Positions 26,369-37,240 of a stretch of DNA of 64,000 nt are shown here, piece after piece. A program made the position numbers and the translations under genes. Under the pieces are notes generated by a model that worked only from the letters and a program-made list of their open reading frames with translations, was not told the origin of the DNA and did no database searches. Each line of letters starts with the position of its first letter. Positions within the stretch are counted from its first letter, which is position 1. The stretch is taken from assembly GCA_039619475.1 (NCBI GenBank), contig CM077115.1, positions 140,132,172-140,196,171 on the forward strand, written 5' to 3'. This stretch comes from Icerya purchasi. Lineage: Eukaryota; Arthropoda; Insecta; Hemiptera; Monophlebidae.

Positions 26369-26699
26369 GTTTGAATAATATTTTTAACTTTTTACTAAGA
26401 ATGTAGAAAATTATTACTTTTAATGTTAGAGCAAACTTTTATTAATGCGTGAAGAACACAGCTTCAACAAATTCTACACGTTTAATGTAACACTAATACT
26501 GACTGCCTGAACAGATCCTTTCGAGATTCTAGCTCGATGCATGTCTTTGAAGAGGGCGGGTTGCACCAGAAAAACCACATTCCTTTGGTGAAAGCTGGTT
26601 GCATACGCAAATGAACGAAATTTACAGGTGATCTTTAGGTTATGGGTGTTTGTGTGTAGGTGTGTACATGTCAACCGGTTTTTCTACAAAAGATATGAA

Positions 26700-28415
26700 G
26701 GAGAAGATCCGGGCAGACTCGATGACCTTGACACAAGATCGAAATCAACGATATAGCAACATTCATGCAAGGAAATAAGCAGAGTACCTTTGAATTATGA
26801 GTGTATGCGGACATATTGGGGGAAAATATGGAAGATATTGAAAAAAAAAAAAAATATTTAGAGTTTGAAAAAATGAAATAATCTTAAACTAACAGATTCG
26901 AAAAAAATTATTATGAATAATGAGAAAATCATTGTTAGCAGATGGATGCGTGGGAATGAATGGTATGGTTTCACTGTAGTTTCGGGGGGGGGGGGGGGAT
27001 GTACTCATGAAAAATAATAGAAAAGAATTTAAATTTGTGTAGGGTGGATAGGGGAGAGGGAAAATATGGAACAGCGTTAAATAAAAATATACTCGAATTA
27101 ATTTTTGAATATTTACGATTGGAAAAAGACTTTAGAGGGGAAAAAATATATTTTAGACTAATTCCATAATACATAGACATGAAAAATTATTATGAACAAT
27201 ATGAGGAATACCGTTAGAAGATGTTTACGCAATCATACTAGTGAAGATATCAATGGAATTATTTTTAGAACCTGAGAAAAAATAAAATAAGAAAATTATC
27301 AACGGACGGAGGAAATGATTGGAAGCGAAAAAAAATATAATTAGGCTGATTCTATAATATTAGACTTGAAAAAGTTATTATGAACGACAAGAGAACTACT
27401 GGTAGCAGATGAGTGCGAGGGAACATTATGTGCGAATGAAAGAGTGGCTAATACATTGACAGATTAATTTTTAGAATCGGAGAAACAAAACAGAAGCGTA
27501 AAAGAAAAATATAGTTAGGCTAATTCTATAATATTTTGACTCGAAAATAAAATATGTACGAAGTGGTGGTGGTGTGTGTGTGTGTGTGTGTGTGTGTGAT
27601 ATCGCGGTGTTTATTTCGGTGGCGACTGAGCGTGCATGGAATAGTACAGTGTACCTTTGTACAGGTTAACTCAATGCTTGATATGTGTGCAGGAATGGAC
27701 GGTGTGCTTTTGCAATGAACAGAGAATACGTAAAAATAAAAATAAAAAAATATCAATGGATTAAGTATAAGATCGGAAGCGGAAAAAGACGAAAAATATA
27801 TATCAGGTGGCGGTGTATATGTGTGCGTGTGTGAACGTGTAGCGATCGTGAACAGGTTTCTATAGGTGGTGTGTGAGAGTGAGCATAGATGATCGGCTAG
27901 TTAATTTCAAAACGAACGACTGGAATTCACCTCACCTGGTGACAGTTTCAACTAGTTGCTGGAACATTTAAATATTTCCATTACAGCCGCGGTCGGGCTT
28001 ACGTAATACATCTCATAGCAGCATACTCGCCCGCTCTCATTTGACTGATGGAACGATCAAATATTTTCTTTAAAAATAAAATTTTTAAAAAAAAAATGTC
28101 GGAACGGAGCACGACTCGGAAAATTCCTTTAAAATTTGGGTTCTAAGTGTTGAGATTCAAACGTTTTTATCACTCTGGCAAAATTTTGCCCCTCCCAACC
28201 TCGAAAAGTGAAAATTAAAAAGTATGCTACATATATTACACGAAGAGTCATGTATAATACATACACATGATGATAGAAGGCGCGGGTATGGGAAAGCGAG
28301 TACACTTTCATGGCGGCTAAGGCTATGTTGAATATATGTGTGGAAACGGTGCGAGCGCATTTACAAATAGCAGTATGAACGGGGAAATCGTGAAAATTTG
28401 AAGAAATTTTGGGGA
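26700..28415. repeat. Diverged satellite DNA (right arm)
   Basis: Mirror of 1061-2780. ATTATTATGAA-type phrases near 26908, 27190 and 27376 again show spacing close to 186 bp for the best-preserved pair. It contains a (TG)n tract near 27570-27598. Confidence 0.6.
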
Positions 28416-28890
28416 AACTTGGGTGAATTTTAACTATATGGATACAAATTGGGGTGAACTTTCAGCACCTGTATGCTAATTGGGGTGGATTTTGTCTACC
28501 TTGATGGGAATTAGGGATCGAATTAGCGGAACTGTCCAGGAAAATTGGTGGGGGGGGGGGGGGGGGGGGGGTACTTGGGTTAAATTTGATCGCATGGACA
28601 TAAATTGGGGTAACTTTGGGCTCTAAAAGAGAAAATGGGGTTAATTTTTAGCACCCTGATGAGAATTTGGGGTGAAATTTCAGCAACCGTCCAGGAAAAT
28701 TGTGGGGAACTAGGAGGAACTGGGGGGAAACTTGGGGTAACTTTGGGCTCCAAGGCAGAAATTGGGGTGAGTTTTGAGCAGCTGGACACAAATTGGGGTG
28801 AGTTTTGAACACCAGGGGAACAAATTGGGGTGAGTTTTGAGCACCGGGGGAACACATTAGGGTGAGTTTTGAGCACCGGGGGCACAAATA
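28416..28890 (-). repeat. 32-bp minisatellite (right copy)
   Basis: Mirror of 590-1060 (core GGGGTGAGTTTTGAGCAC). It carries a 22-G run at 28550-28571, 6 bases longer than its left counterpart. Confidence 0.85.
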
Positions 28891-29445
28891 GGGGTTGGTG
28901 ACGTCAGACGTGCCAGGTCCGCTATTTATACACTACTGAATTCGTCATGAATGTTTACAAGAATATGTTTTCTATAGGTTGGGCCCTTTGCGAATTGAAG
29001 AAAAATTTAAACGATAAAAAAATAATATATGTACGATAGATTAAAAAAAAAAATATTATTGACAATCGGAAAATGAGATAATGATCTGTAAAGAGATTGC
29101 TAATTTTGGAAATGAAGAAATATATTTAAGTTGATTTTAAAGTAATTATGCACGATTTGAATTTTGGAAATAGATTACATAGTATGAATGTAGCGAAGAA
29201 CCATTTTCTACGATTTCCTGAAAAAACTATATTACGATAAGAATAGTGTCAATGAACGTACAGATATATCAGTAGTAATGAAGCGAGAAGTGTCTGCGGC
29301 GTACATTTGTCTGCACAGCATATTACAAAAAAGATTTGAAAAAATTTTAGCGTAATGAAAGAATAAAAAATATACTCTGGCTAATTTTATAACACAGAGA
29401 AAAAAATGTTACTGTTCGTTACCTGAAAAAGAAAACAATATTCTT

Positions 29446-29735
29446 TTAGGCGACCTTTTTGTGTTCGATATGATGACTGTTCAGGGATAGATGCAGGTAT
29501 CTTTAACGTATTTTTACAATCAGGCTGTTGCCCTCGAGAATATAACCTTCTATTTCACTCACATACACTCTCTCACTCGCACATTGCAACCCTGATCTGG
29601 TCGTGCTACCGTGTTTTTTTTTTCTTCGAACATGCTGTGGTTCGTAAACTAACAGGTTTTTTCTATCTGTCGCTCTATACAATTGACCACCAACACCTCA
29701 TAGACGAACTCGTGTATATCGCGGAAAAATAATTT
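29446..29735 (-). pseudogene. Ancient remnant of the decayed gene family (3' part)
   Basis: The minus strand still reads EFVYEV, then an IERQIEN-like stretch and a Lys-rich tail. This corresponds to EFVYEVC, SIEQQVEN and the basic tail of copy 3. It lies 4,212 bp from the same landmark in copy 3 (TTAGNCNACC at 25234 and 29446), with many more differences. It marks an older tandem duplication. Confidence 0.5.
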
Positions 29736-32000
29736 ACGAAATTTAAAAAATATTAAAACCATACTTGTATTTGTATAAAAATATGATTATGAAAGATTTT
29801 AAAAAATTTTGTCGATTGAAAAATAAAATATATCGATTAATTAAATTCTACAGCAACTAAGCTCAGAAAAGTATTACATACAAAGAATGATGAACGGTAA
29901 AGAGGTTCAAGGTTAGATTCAGGCTTTTGATAGAAAAATAACAAATGAATAAAATAAATGAAAGTGGAATAACGGACGGATACAGTGACGAATGCGTAGA
30001 AACATGTGTGCAGAACGGATGTTTGAGATTCACGACGACTGATTTGCATAAAAATAAAAAACTTATGAACGGTGAAATGATTGGAAGCTTAAAAATCTGT
30101 AATACATTAATATGAATGATTTGGTAAATAGTGCTAACGGATGTGTATGCGTGTATAGGTATTTGAGAATAAATAAATAAAAATAACATTATGTATGGTT
30201 GTTAATTTAGTACAGGGCAGTAAAAGGAGAGAAGAAGAAATTTTTAGATCCGTGTAAAGTGAAAAATATTGAGAGTCGGTTCGATTTTGAAAATACATAA
30301 TAGGAATGTATAACATGCACAGATATAGTGTTGTGTAGTCGTGGCAATGTATATATGTGTGGGAACGACTTGTACGCTTTTGTGACGGATCTGGCGGTCG
30401 AGGAGTACGGGGAAAAAATATAAAAAGTATATACCATCAGTAAATTGTCTTCGTTGATTATAAATTTCGATTCATTTTGATAATGTATAATGGAGAACGT
30501 GTGTGAGAAGTGTCGGGATGCTTTTGCGACAGTCGAGGGTTTGATGGGGTCTTAAACAGAAAATAAAATATAATATGAAAAGATCTTGAAAAATATTTGG
30601 AGTTTGAAATAAATAAAATATTCTTAAACTAATAGACTTGGAAAAAAAATTAATATGAATGATTGGGAAACCATCTCTAGCATATGTGTGTGCAGGAATG
30701 GGTGGCGCGGATTCACATTCGGGTGGATGTCCTCGTGAAAAATAATATGAAAGATTTGTAATTTGTGTAGGGCGGAAAGGAGAGGGAGGGGGTTGAAATC
30801 GTGTTAAATAAAACTCTACTCGACATAAATTTACAAATACTTACTTTTGGAAAAAATCTTTGGAGGGAGAAAAAAAATATTTTAGAGTAATTCCATAATA
30901 CATAGACATGAAAAAATTATTATGATCGATATGAGAATTAACGACAGAAGATGTGTGCGCATTCATAGCAGTGAAGACATCGACGAATTTATTTTTAGAA
31001 TCTGAGAAAAAAATATAAAATTATTAACGGACGGAAGAATTTAACGTAAGTGAAGTAAATATACTTAGGTTAATTCCATAATACTTGGAGTTGAAAAAAA
31101 ACTATTATGAACGATATGGAAACTAATTGCAGAGGATGTGTATGCATTCATACAGTAACGGTATCGAAGGATTTATTTTTAGATTATGAGAAAAATAAAA
31201 ATAATGTACTGTCGGGAGAAATGATCGGAAACGTGAAAAATATAATTGGAATAATTCCATAATACTTGGAGTTGAATAAAAGTTATTATGAACGGTATGG
31301 GAACTAACGACGGCTGATGTGTATGCATTCGTACAGTAAAGGTATATCGAAGGATTTATTTTTAGATTATGAGAAAAATAAAAATAATGTACTGTCGGGA
31401 GAAACGATCGGAACCGTGAAAAATATAATTGGAATAATTCCATAATACTTTGAGTTGAATAAAGGATATTATTAACGATATGTAGACTAACTGCAGAGGA
31501 TGTGTAAGCCTTCATATCAGTGAAGACATTATAGGATTTATTTTTAGAATCGGAGAAAAATAAAAATAATACACCGTCGGAAGGAAAGATCGGTAGCAAA
31601 AAAAATATAATTAGGATAATTCCATAATAGTTAGACTCGAAAAAATTATTATGAACGGTATGGGAACTAACGACGGCAGGTATGTGCACATTCATCGCTT
31701 TGAAGACATTGTAGGATTTAGTTTTAGAACCGGAGGAAAATAAAAATATTATGAACGGTCAGAAGAAATGATCGGAAGTGTAGAAAATATATAATTGGAA
31801 TAATTCCATAATACTTGGAGTTGAATAAAAGTTATTATGAACGGTATGGGAACTACGACAGCAGATGGGTGTGCGGGAATGAACGGTGTGCATTCATAGC
31901 GGTCACATAAAAAAATAATTACCTCTCAATATGAAATGACGGAGGCGTCGGGAGCGTCGATCGAGGGTTTAATGGTCGTAGTAAAAGTAAATAGAATGCG
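29736..32000. repeat. Satellite array, period about 181-186 bp
   Basis: TTATTATGAACGGTATGGG-like phrases occur near 31103, 31284, 31466, 31647 and 31833, giving spacings of 181-186 bp. TAATTCCATAATACTTGG recurs in step. Units near 31200 and 31380 are almost identical, while those toward 30000 are more diverged. Open frames here are repeat artefacts. Confidence 0.8.
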
Positions 32001-32199
32001 ATATATTCGATATTAAAACAACGGAATCGATCGGAAAACGAGGGTGGAAGGGGTAAAGGAGACTACGGCTATTTTAGACTATAGAAATAATTGATTTGTT
32101 AATTTGTAAATGTTTTGGATAACCGGTTAGGTTTAGACAACAGAGCAGGGATTGGGTTATTATGTGAAAAAAATAATAATTAAAAAAAAATTGGAGCAG

Positions 32200-33110
32200 C
32201 GTAAACGGACGACACGTGCGGGGGATCGGCGTGTGTGCTTTCGCGGCGGAGAACGTTATGTTAGATATATGCGCGGGATCGGGACGTGCACTTTAGCATA
32301 TGGTAGTAAGATCGGGGAATCAGGAAAATAAAAAATATGCTTCGGCTAATTTTATATTATGTATACTTAGACTTTGAAATATTAAAGAAATAATCACGGT
32401 ATCGGAAAGGGAGCGTTCGTGTGTGTGTGTGTGTGATATCGCGGAGGATATCGGAATATGCGGGGGATCGGCGCGTGCGCTTTCGCGACGGCGACCGGAG
32501 CGTGTGCGGGATCGAAATATACATGTGAGAGGTGTGAACTGGAGTTATAGGTTAGATTTACGCTTTAAATAATATATTGGGGTTAAATTTTGGAATTTTC
32601 ATACTTAGGTCCTGAATTTTGAAAAAAAAAATTGCGGTAAAGCAGTGGGCGGGCGGGGCGAGCGGGGACTTGGGTTACTTTCGGACATTAATTAATATAC
32701 TTATGTTAATTAATAATCGGTTCTGTTTATCAGAAACGATCAGGACGCGTACGAGGGAATTTTGGAGACGGAGCGTTCGTGTGTGTGTGTGTGATATCGC
32801 GGCGGATATCGGAATATGCGGGGGATCGGCGCGTGCGCTTTCGCGACGGCGACCGGAGCGTGTGCGGGATCGAAATATACATGTGAGAGGTGTGAACTGG
32901 AGTTATAGGTTAGATTTACGCTTTAAATAATATATTGGGGTTAAATTTTGGAATTTTCTTACTTAGGTCCTGAATTTTGAAAAAAATTGCGGTAAAGCAG
33001 TGGGCGGGTGGGGTCAGCGGAGACTTGGGTTACTTTCGGACATTAATTAATATACTTATGTTAATTAATAATCGGTTCAGTTTATCGGAAACGAGCGGGA
33101 CGTGTACAGG
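32200..33110. repeat. GC-rich 360-bp tandem duplication
   Basis: GAGCGTTCGTGTGTGTG occurs at 32411 and 32771 (period 360 bp). The following segment, including GATCGGCGCGTGCGC and GGTTAGATTTACGC, is nearly identical in both units. It is markedly richer in CpG than its neighbours. The open frames at 32619-32930 and 32977-33165 are parallel translations of the two units and do not look like genes. Confidence 0.85.
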
Positions 33111-33420
33111 GGAATTTCGGAGAAATTTGGGGAACTTGGGGGAACTTTCAGCACCTGGACACTAATTGGGGTTACTTGCGCCCCAGAATAACACTTTGGA
33201 CAGTTTATTGACCTCGGGACACTGTTTGGACGTTCGGTTTATCGGAAACGAGCGGGAACCGTCCGGGGGAAACTCGGAGGAATCGGGGGAAACTTGGGTG
33301 AATTTTGGCCACCTGGACATGAATTGGGGTGAGTTTCGTGTTCGGATTACCGGTCTGGGGTGAATTTTCGCCTCCGGGACAGAAATTGGGGTTCGGATTA
33401 GCGGACCTTCCAGTCCCCGC
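33111..33420 (-). repeat. Diverged 32-bp minisatellite, outer copy
   Basis: Phrases such as ACTAATTGGGGT, GAATTGGGGTGAGTTT and CTTCCAGTCCCC match the minisatellite at 28416-28890 in orientation and order. It closes the outermost higher-order repeat unit. Sequence to the right is unrelated. Confidence 0.65.
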
Positions 33421-33571
33421 TTTTTTAGACTACTGTAGCCAATGAAAAAATTTACTCTTCTATAAGAATTATGGAAGAACTAGACCTAGTGGTGAAGGGG
33501 CTTGCCTCATTCCGAGGCCCGAACGTGCGAGTTTTATATATATATACACACATATATATAAAAATACACAC

Positions 33572-33603
<32 letters not shown>

Positions 33604-34509
33604 GTGTATACACTGTGTAGAAATCATATCAAGATCATTCTTATTAAGTTCCTAACGTTTTAAACAAGATTATTCTGTTCATCATCAGAAAAAAAAAGTT
33701 TAAAACGAATTGTTTTGACGTGGTGTTTGCTGAGCATATACATGCAGATATCTTTAACAGCCACTAAAAATATGTATTTCTTTTAAACCGGTAATAATCA
33801 TTACTGTTAAATTTGCTTCAGTTGGCTTTATTTGTTGTTCAATCACAGCGTTAAACATGTTCTGAAAGAAACTAAAAAAATTTTTTTCAAACGTTTTGAA
33901 AAACAGAACATTATATTTCACTTTAACAGTGCCATCTAGAATAACCTGTGATTCAATTACACGCTATTAATTTTTCAGTAAACTTTAAATGAACGTGAAA
34001 TAACAAAAGCGATAAATATTCCATGTCAATGTCTACATTATCGTGTACGGGTTGTTTAAAATAGTTTGTTGTTTTCCGGAATATTTTGTAACAATTTGTC
34101 ATCTGTCTTAACTCGGCAAAACTTTTACAGTTCTGCGTCGGAACAGAAAAAGTTCAAACTCATAAATTTTTAGTTCTCTCTGGGACGTTTATTTGTTTTC
34201 AAATTTCTTATTTCACTTTATATACAGCGCTGTATCTGAGGGGGGTTTTCAGGGTTCCACTCCCCCTCCCCGAAATGTCTGCGAAATAATAACTGCTTGA
34301 ATTAAATGGACCGAAATTCAGAATAAATTTATTTATTTTCAATTTTTGACAAAAGAAAAGAGAATTGAAATTTTTATGAATTCTATAGAAACGACTATTT
34401 TTTAATTGTTTTTATTGTAGTGTTCAAATATTGCATATACAATAATTGACTACAAGGCTTTAGTGTATTAGTTATAAATAAATATATTTCATGCTAATAC
34501 ACTTACGCG

Positions 34510-34553
<44 letters not shown>

Positions 34554-34602
34554 AAAATATTTTCGTAACCCCTCCCGAAATTTTGGTCTAGACACGGCCC
34601 TG

Positions 34603-34632
<30 letters not shown>
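33421..34632. other. Transposon debris and TA/CA microsatellites, no gene
   Basis: 33490-33560 resembles the 3' end of the repeats at 36719-38402 (CCGAGGCCC..GAGTTTTATATATA). 33646-33690 holds, on the minus strand, CTGATGATG..AAAACGTT, like 3' parts of some arthropod mobile elements. 34230-34600 has imperfectly inverted ends (AGCGCTGTATCT against AGGGCCGTGTCT), perhaps a small DNA element. TA microsatellites lie at about 34514-34548 and 34607-34634. Confidence 0.35.
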
Positions 34633-34634
<2 letters not shown>

Positions 34635-34635
<1 letters not shown>

Positions 34636-35380
34636 GAGGGTCGTTATAAAGTAAGATTCCCTATTTTTTATTTTCGAAACTAATAAAGCTGGAAAAAACC
34701 GGACAGCGGCATTGAATTCAACATACTTTTATTTACTCTTTTCCATGTATTCACCTTTTAAATTTAAGCATTTGTCGAGTCGAGAAATTAACTTATAAAT
34801 ATGCCTTCTTCGTAGAAACTTACCGTCAAATTTTGTGTAACCAGTTTAGAACGAAATTTTTCAACTCCTCGTCGGTCTCGAATATTTTTACCTGGTACCT
34901 CCTCGTGACACACTCGGAAACTAATCAAGAAGATCGGAAATGGTTTGGCGGCAATCGGATCGCAGAGTTATTTCAATTTTTCGCACCAGTTGTTCGTTGG
35001 AGATTACAGATGGTATGCCGCTCGATCGTCCTTTACATTCGTTCTACCTCCTCGGAGTTCACGGCACCCCATATACAAATATGTTGAACACTCGTCACAG
35101 GGGACCATAAACTTCCACTGTTTATTGATCGATGAATTTCAATTGGTGCAATGTTAAAACGGCAATACCTGAGCGCACCTCGTAGTCGGCGGTAACTTTC
35201 AGAATTTCACTCACGATTAATTCACGTAACTCGAAAATAAAAAAACATACAATATTGCGGTCTAGACACACTAGTTTTAACTTGAATGTTGTAGTTACAA
35301 AATGAGACCTCGTCCACTCCCGCAAGTTTATTCTAACTGGTTTTACAGGGGTGGGAAACTTACTTTGTGAACGTGCCTCG
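34635..35380 (-). mobile_element. Degenerate mariner element 1
   Basis: Terminal inverted repeats start CGAGGGTCGTTATAAAGTAA on the left and CGAGGCACGTTCACAAAGTAA on the right (minus strand). TA is duplicated at 34633-34634 and 35381-35382. On the minus strand the end of a mariner transposase is legible before a stop near 34729: DKCLNLKGEYMEKSK, the usual C-terminal signature. At about 746 bp the element has lost nearly half of a full mariner, including the catalytic core. Confidence 0.8.
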
Positions 35381-35384
35381 TATA

Positions 35385-36712
35385 CACAGTGCGTCCCGTA
35401 AGTTTTGAGACTGAGTTTATAAACTATACAAAAAAAAATACCAAAATTTTTTCAACACGATTTTTATTCAAAATAGGCCCCATTAGACTGTATACATTTG
35501 TTTGCGCGATCCTCCAACCTTTTCATACCTTTCAAAAACGCGTCGCTTGGAATATCGTTGAGGTTCCTCGTCACAGCTTCTTGAATCTCAGGAATCGATG
35601 CAAAATGTTTTCCTGTCAGGGTCATTTTTAGTTTGGGAAACAGGAAATAGTCCGGTGGACTCATATCCGGCGAATAAGGCGGGTGGCGCAACACGGGAAC
35701 CGATTTTTTTGCCAAAAACTGAACGTTAATCGCTGCGGTGTGTGCTGAAGCGTTGTCGTGTAACAGGAAAAAAGATCGATTTCTCCACAAATTCGGCCTG
35801 ACGCGCGCAATTCTTTTACAAAGGCGATCTAGAACTTGCTGATAGAATGCAGCATTGACAGTAACACCTTGAGGAACAAATTCTTTGTGAACAATTCCTT
35901 TTGAATCAAAGAACACGATAAGCATTGTTTTTACTTTGGACTTTTGAAATCGCAATTTTTTGGGTCGCGGGGAATTTTTTCCACACCATTCCGCGCTTTG
36001 CCTCTTCGTTTCAGGGTCATACGCAAAACACCAACTTTCGTCACCTGTAATTATGCTTTCAAGAAAATTCGGATCGGCTTCAATCATTTCGAGAAGGTCT
36101 CGCGCATGAAAGACGCGTTGTTCTTGTTGCTCAGCTGTCAGAGCATGTGGAACGAAGCGCGCGCAAATCTTCCGTTTCTGTAAATTGTTTCGAATAATGC
36201 GTTGAACGATGGATTTAGGGATTCCAGTTTCTTCTTCTACCAACCTGTGTACACCCCGCACTTCGATTCTCCTTCAAGAAATCGGCAACACGAGCGATGT
36301 TTTCGTCTGTTTTCGTTGTGCATGGTCTCCCACCTCTCTCTTCGTCTTTGATGCACTCGCTACCCGAAGTAAACGAATTAAACCACCGAAATACAGTAGC
36401 AAGAGACAAAGTAGACTCAGCGTAAGCCACTTTCATAATTTCGAACGTTTCCGTCGCACTTTTACCCGCTTTCCAACAAAACTCTATCGCTGCGCCTGGT
36501 TCGAGATTTGTTTCCATTTTAAAGTTATGACAACACAGCCAACAGTATGTCACGCGCACAGTCACCAAACCGAGACTAATCATCCGATCGACTTGAAACT
36601 TGGTATGAAAGGGTAAGAAGGATGTAGTAAGAAGTTCCTAAAATTTCATGAAGATAGTGCTACTTGTTTCGATTCTATACTCGTAGTCTTAAAACTTATG
36701 GGACGCACTGTG
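35385..36712 (-). mobile_element. Mariner element 2, near-complete
   Basis: The element is 1,328 bp, typical for mariner. The 28-bp inverted ends both begin CACAGTGCGTCCC and differ at only two positions. TA flanks both sides (35383-35384 and 36713-36714). It encodes one transposase on the minus strand and sits directly against mariner element 1. Confidence 0.93.
35464..36517 (-). pseudogene. Mariner transposase, one frameshift
   Basis: Cut-and-paste transposase of the Tc1/mariner superfamily. Start chosen at the ATG at 36517 (METNLEPGAAIEF), giving about 351 codons, the family norm. The N-terminal helix-turn-helix region includes TVFRWFNSFTSG and ERGGRP. The catalytic part has GDESW (first Asp), HDNASAH (second Asp) and SPDMSPPDYF (third Asp). 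There are 34 residues between the second and third Asp, so this is a DD34D mariner. The only break seen is a one-base frameshift near 36265, between LKENRS and RGVHRLVEEE. All three catalytic residues are intact, so it is recent, or the shift may be a sequencing error. Confidence 0.9.
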
Positions 36713-36718
36713 TATATA

Positions 36719-37240
36719 TATTAATTACAACGTAATTCTTAGGCTACCCCCCATTCGAAAAAATGTCCCAATTTTATGTAACGCTAAATGTCCCAATTTT
36801 ATGTAACGCTAAATGTCCCAATTTTATGTAACGCTAAATGTCCCAAAAAAATGTCCCAGAAAAATGTCTCAGAAAAATGTCCCAAAAAAATGTCCCAAAA
36901 AATGTCCCAGAAAAATGTCCCAATTTTATGTAACGTTTGTTATATTTTGTAGGATTTTTGTTATTGTTATTTAAAAAATGTCACAATTTTATGTAATGAA
37001 ATATGTAACGAAAAATGTAACGAAAAAATGTCTTAATTTTATATAACGGAAGGTAAATGTTAGAATAGGATTTTTATGGTTATGTTATTTTTTGTGTGTG
37101 TTGATGCCAGTAAGAATTACGTTGTAAATTTTGATTATTTTATACAAAATATAGAAGAGAAAGAGACAGAAATGAAAGCATGAGGGGTCAAGGGGCACAG
37201 CTCCTTGCGAGGCCAAAATGGCCGAGTTATATATATATAT
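36719..37240 (+). repeat. Non-autonomous repeat, tandem copy A
   Basis: Begins ATTAATTACAACGTAATTC and ends GGCCAAAATGGCCGAGTTA plus a TA tract. A sequence complementary to its start (TAAGAATTACGTTGTA) lies inside at 37111-37126. The repeat at 37241 begins with exactly the same bases, so the two are head-to-tail. The termini and internal minisatellite recall Helitron-related non-autonomous elements, but I cannot confirm the class. Confidence 0.7.
36762..36925 (+). repeat. 25-bp and shorter minisatellite inside copy A
   Basis: The unit AAATGTCCCAATTTTATGTA followed by ACGCT is repeated three times. Shorter AAATGTCCCAGAA/AAAA units follow to about 36925. Copy B holds only about one such unit. 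Confidence 0.88.

Larger units (their letters stand above)
20646..29475 (-). repeat. Right arm of palindrome (full within window)
   Basis: Reverse complement of 1-8823. Differences seen are a G-run of 15 against a C-run of 14 (26984 against 2472), and a G-run of 22 against a C-run of 16 (28550 against 905) with two substitutions next to the latter. Pairing continues to 29475, opposite position 1, so the outer palindrome boundary lies beyond the left window edge. Confidence 0.92.

Noticed and set aside
1..29475. Four independent gene or repeat copies
   Set aside because: Collapsing the 11,250-bp overlap leaves two arm copies, so counts of four are an assembly artefact.
32619..33363. Open frames in the GC-rich doublet
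   Set aside because: The first two are parallel readings of the two 360-bp units and the third falls in a minisatellite. High GC simply lowers stop frequency.
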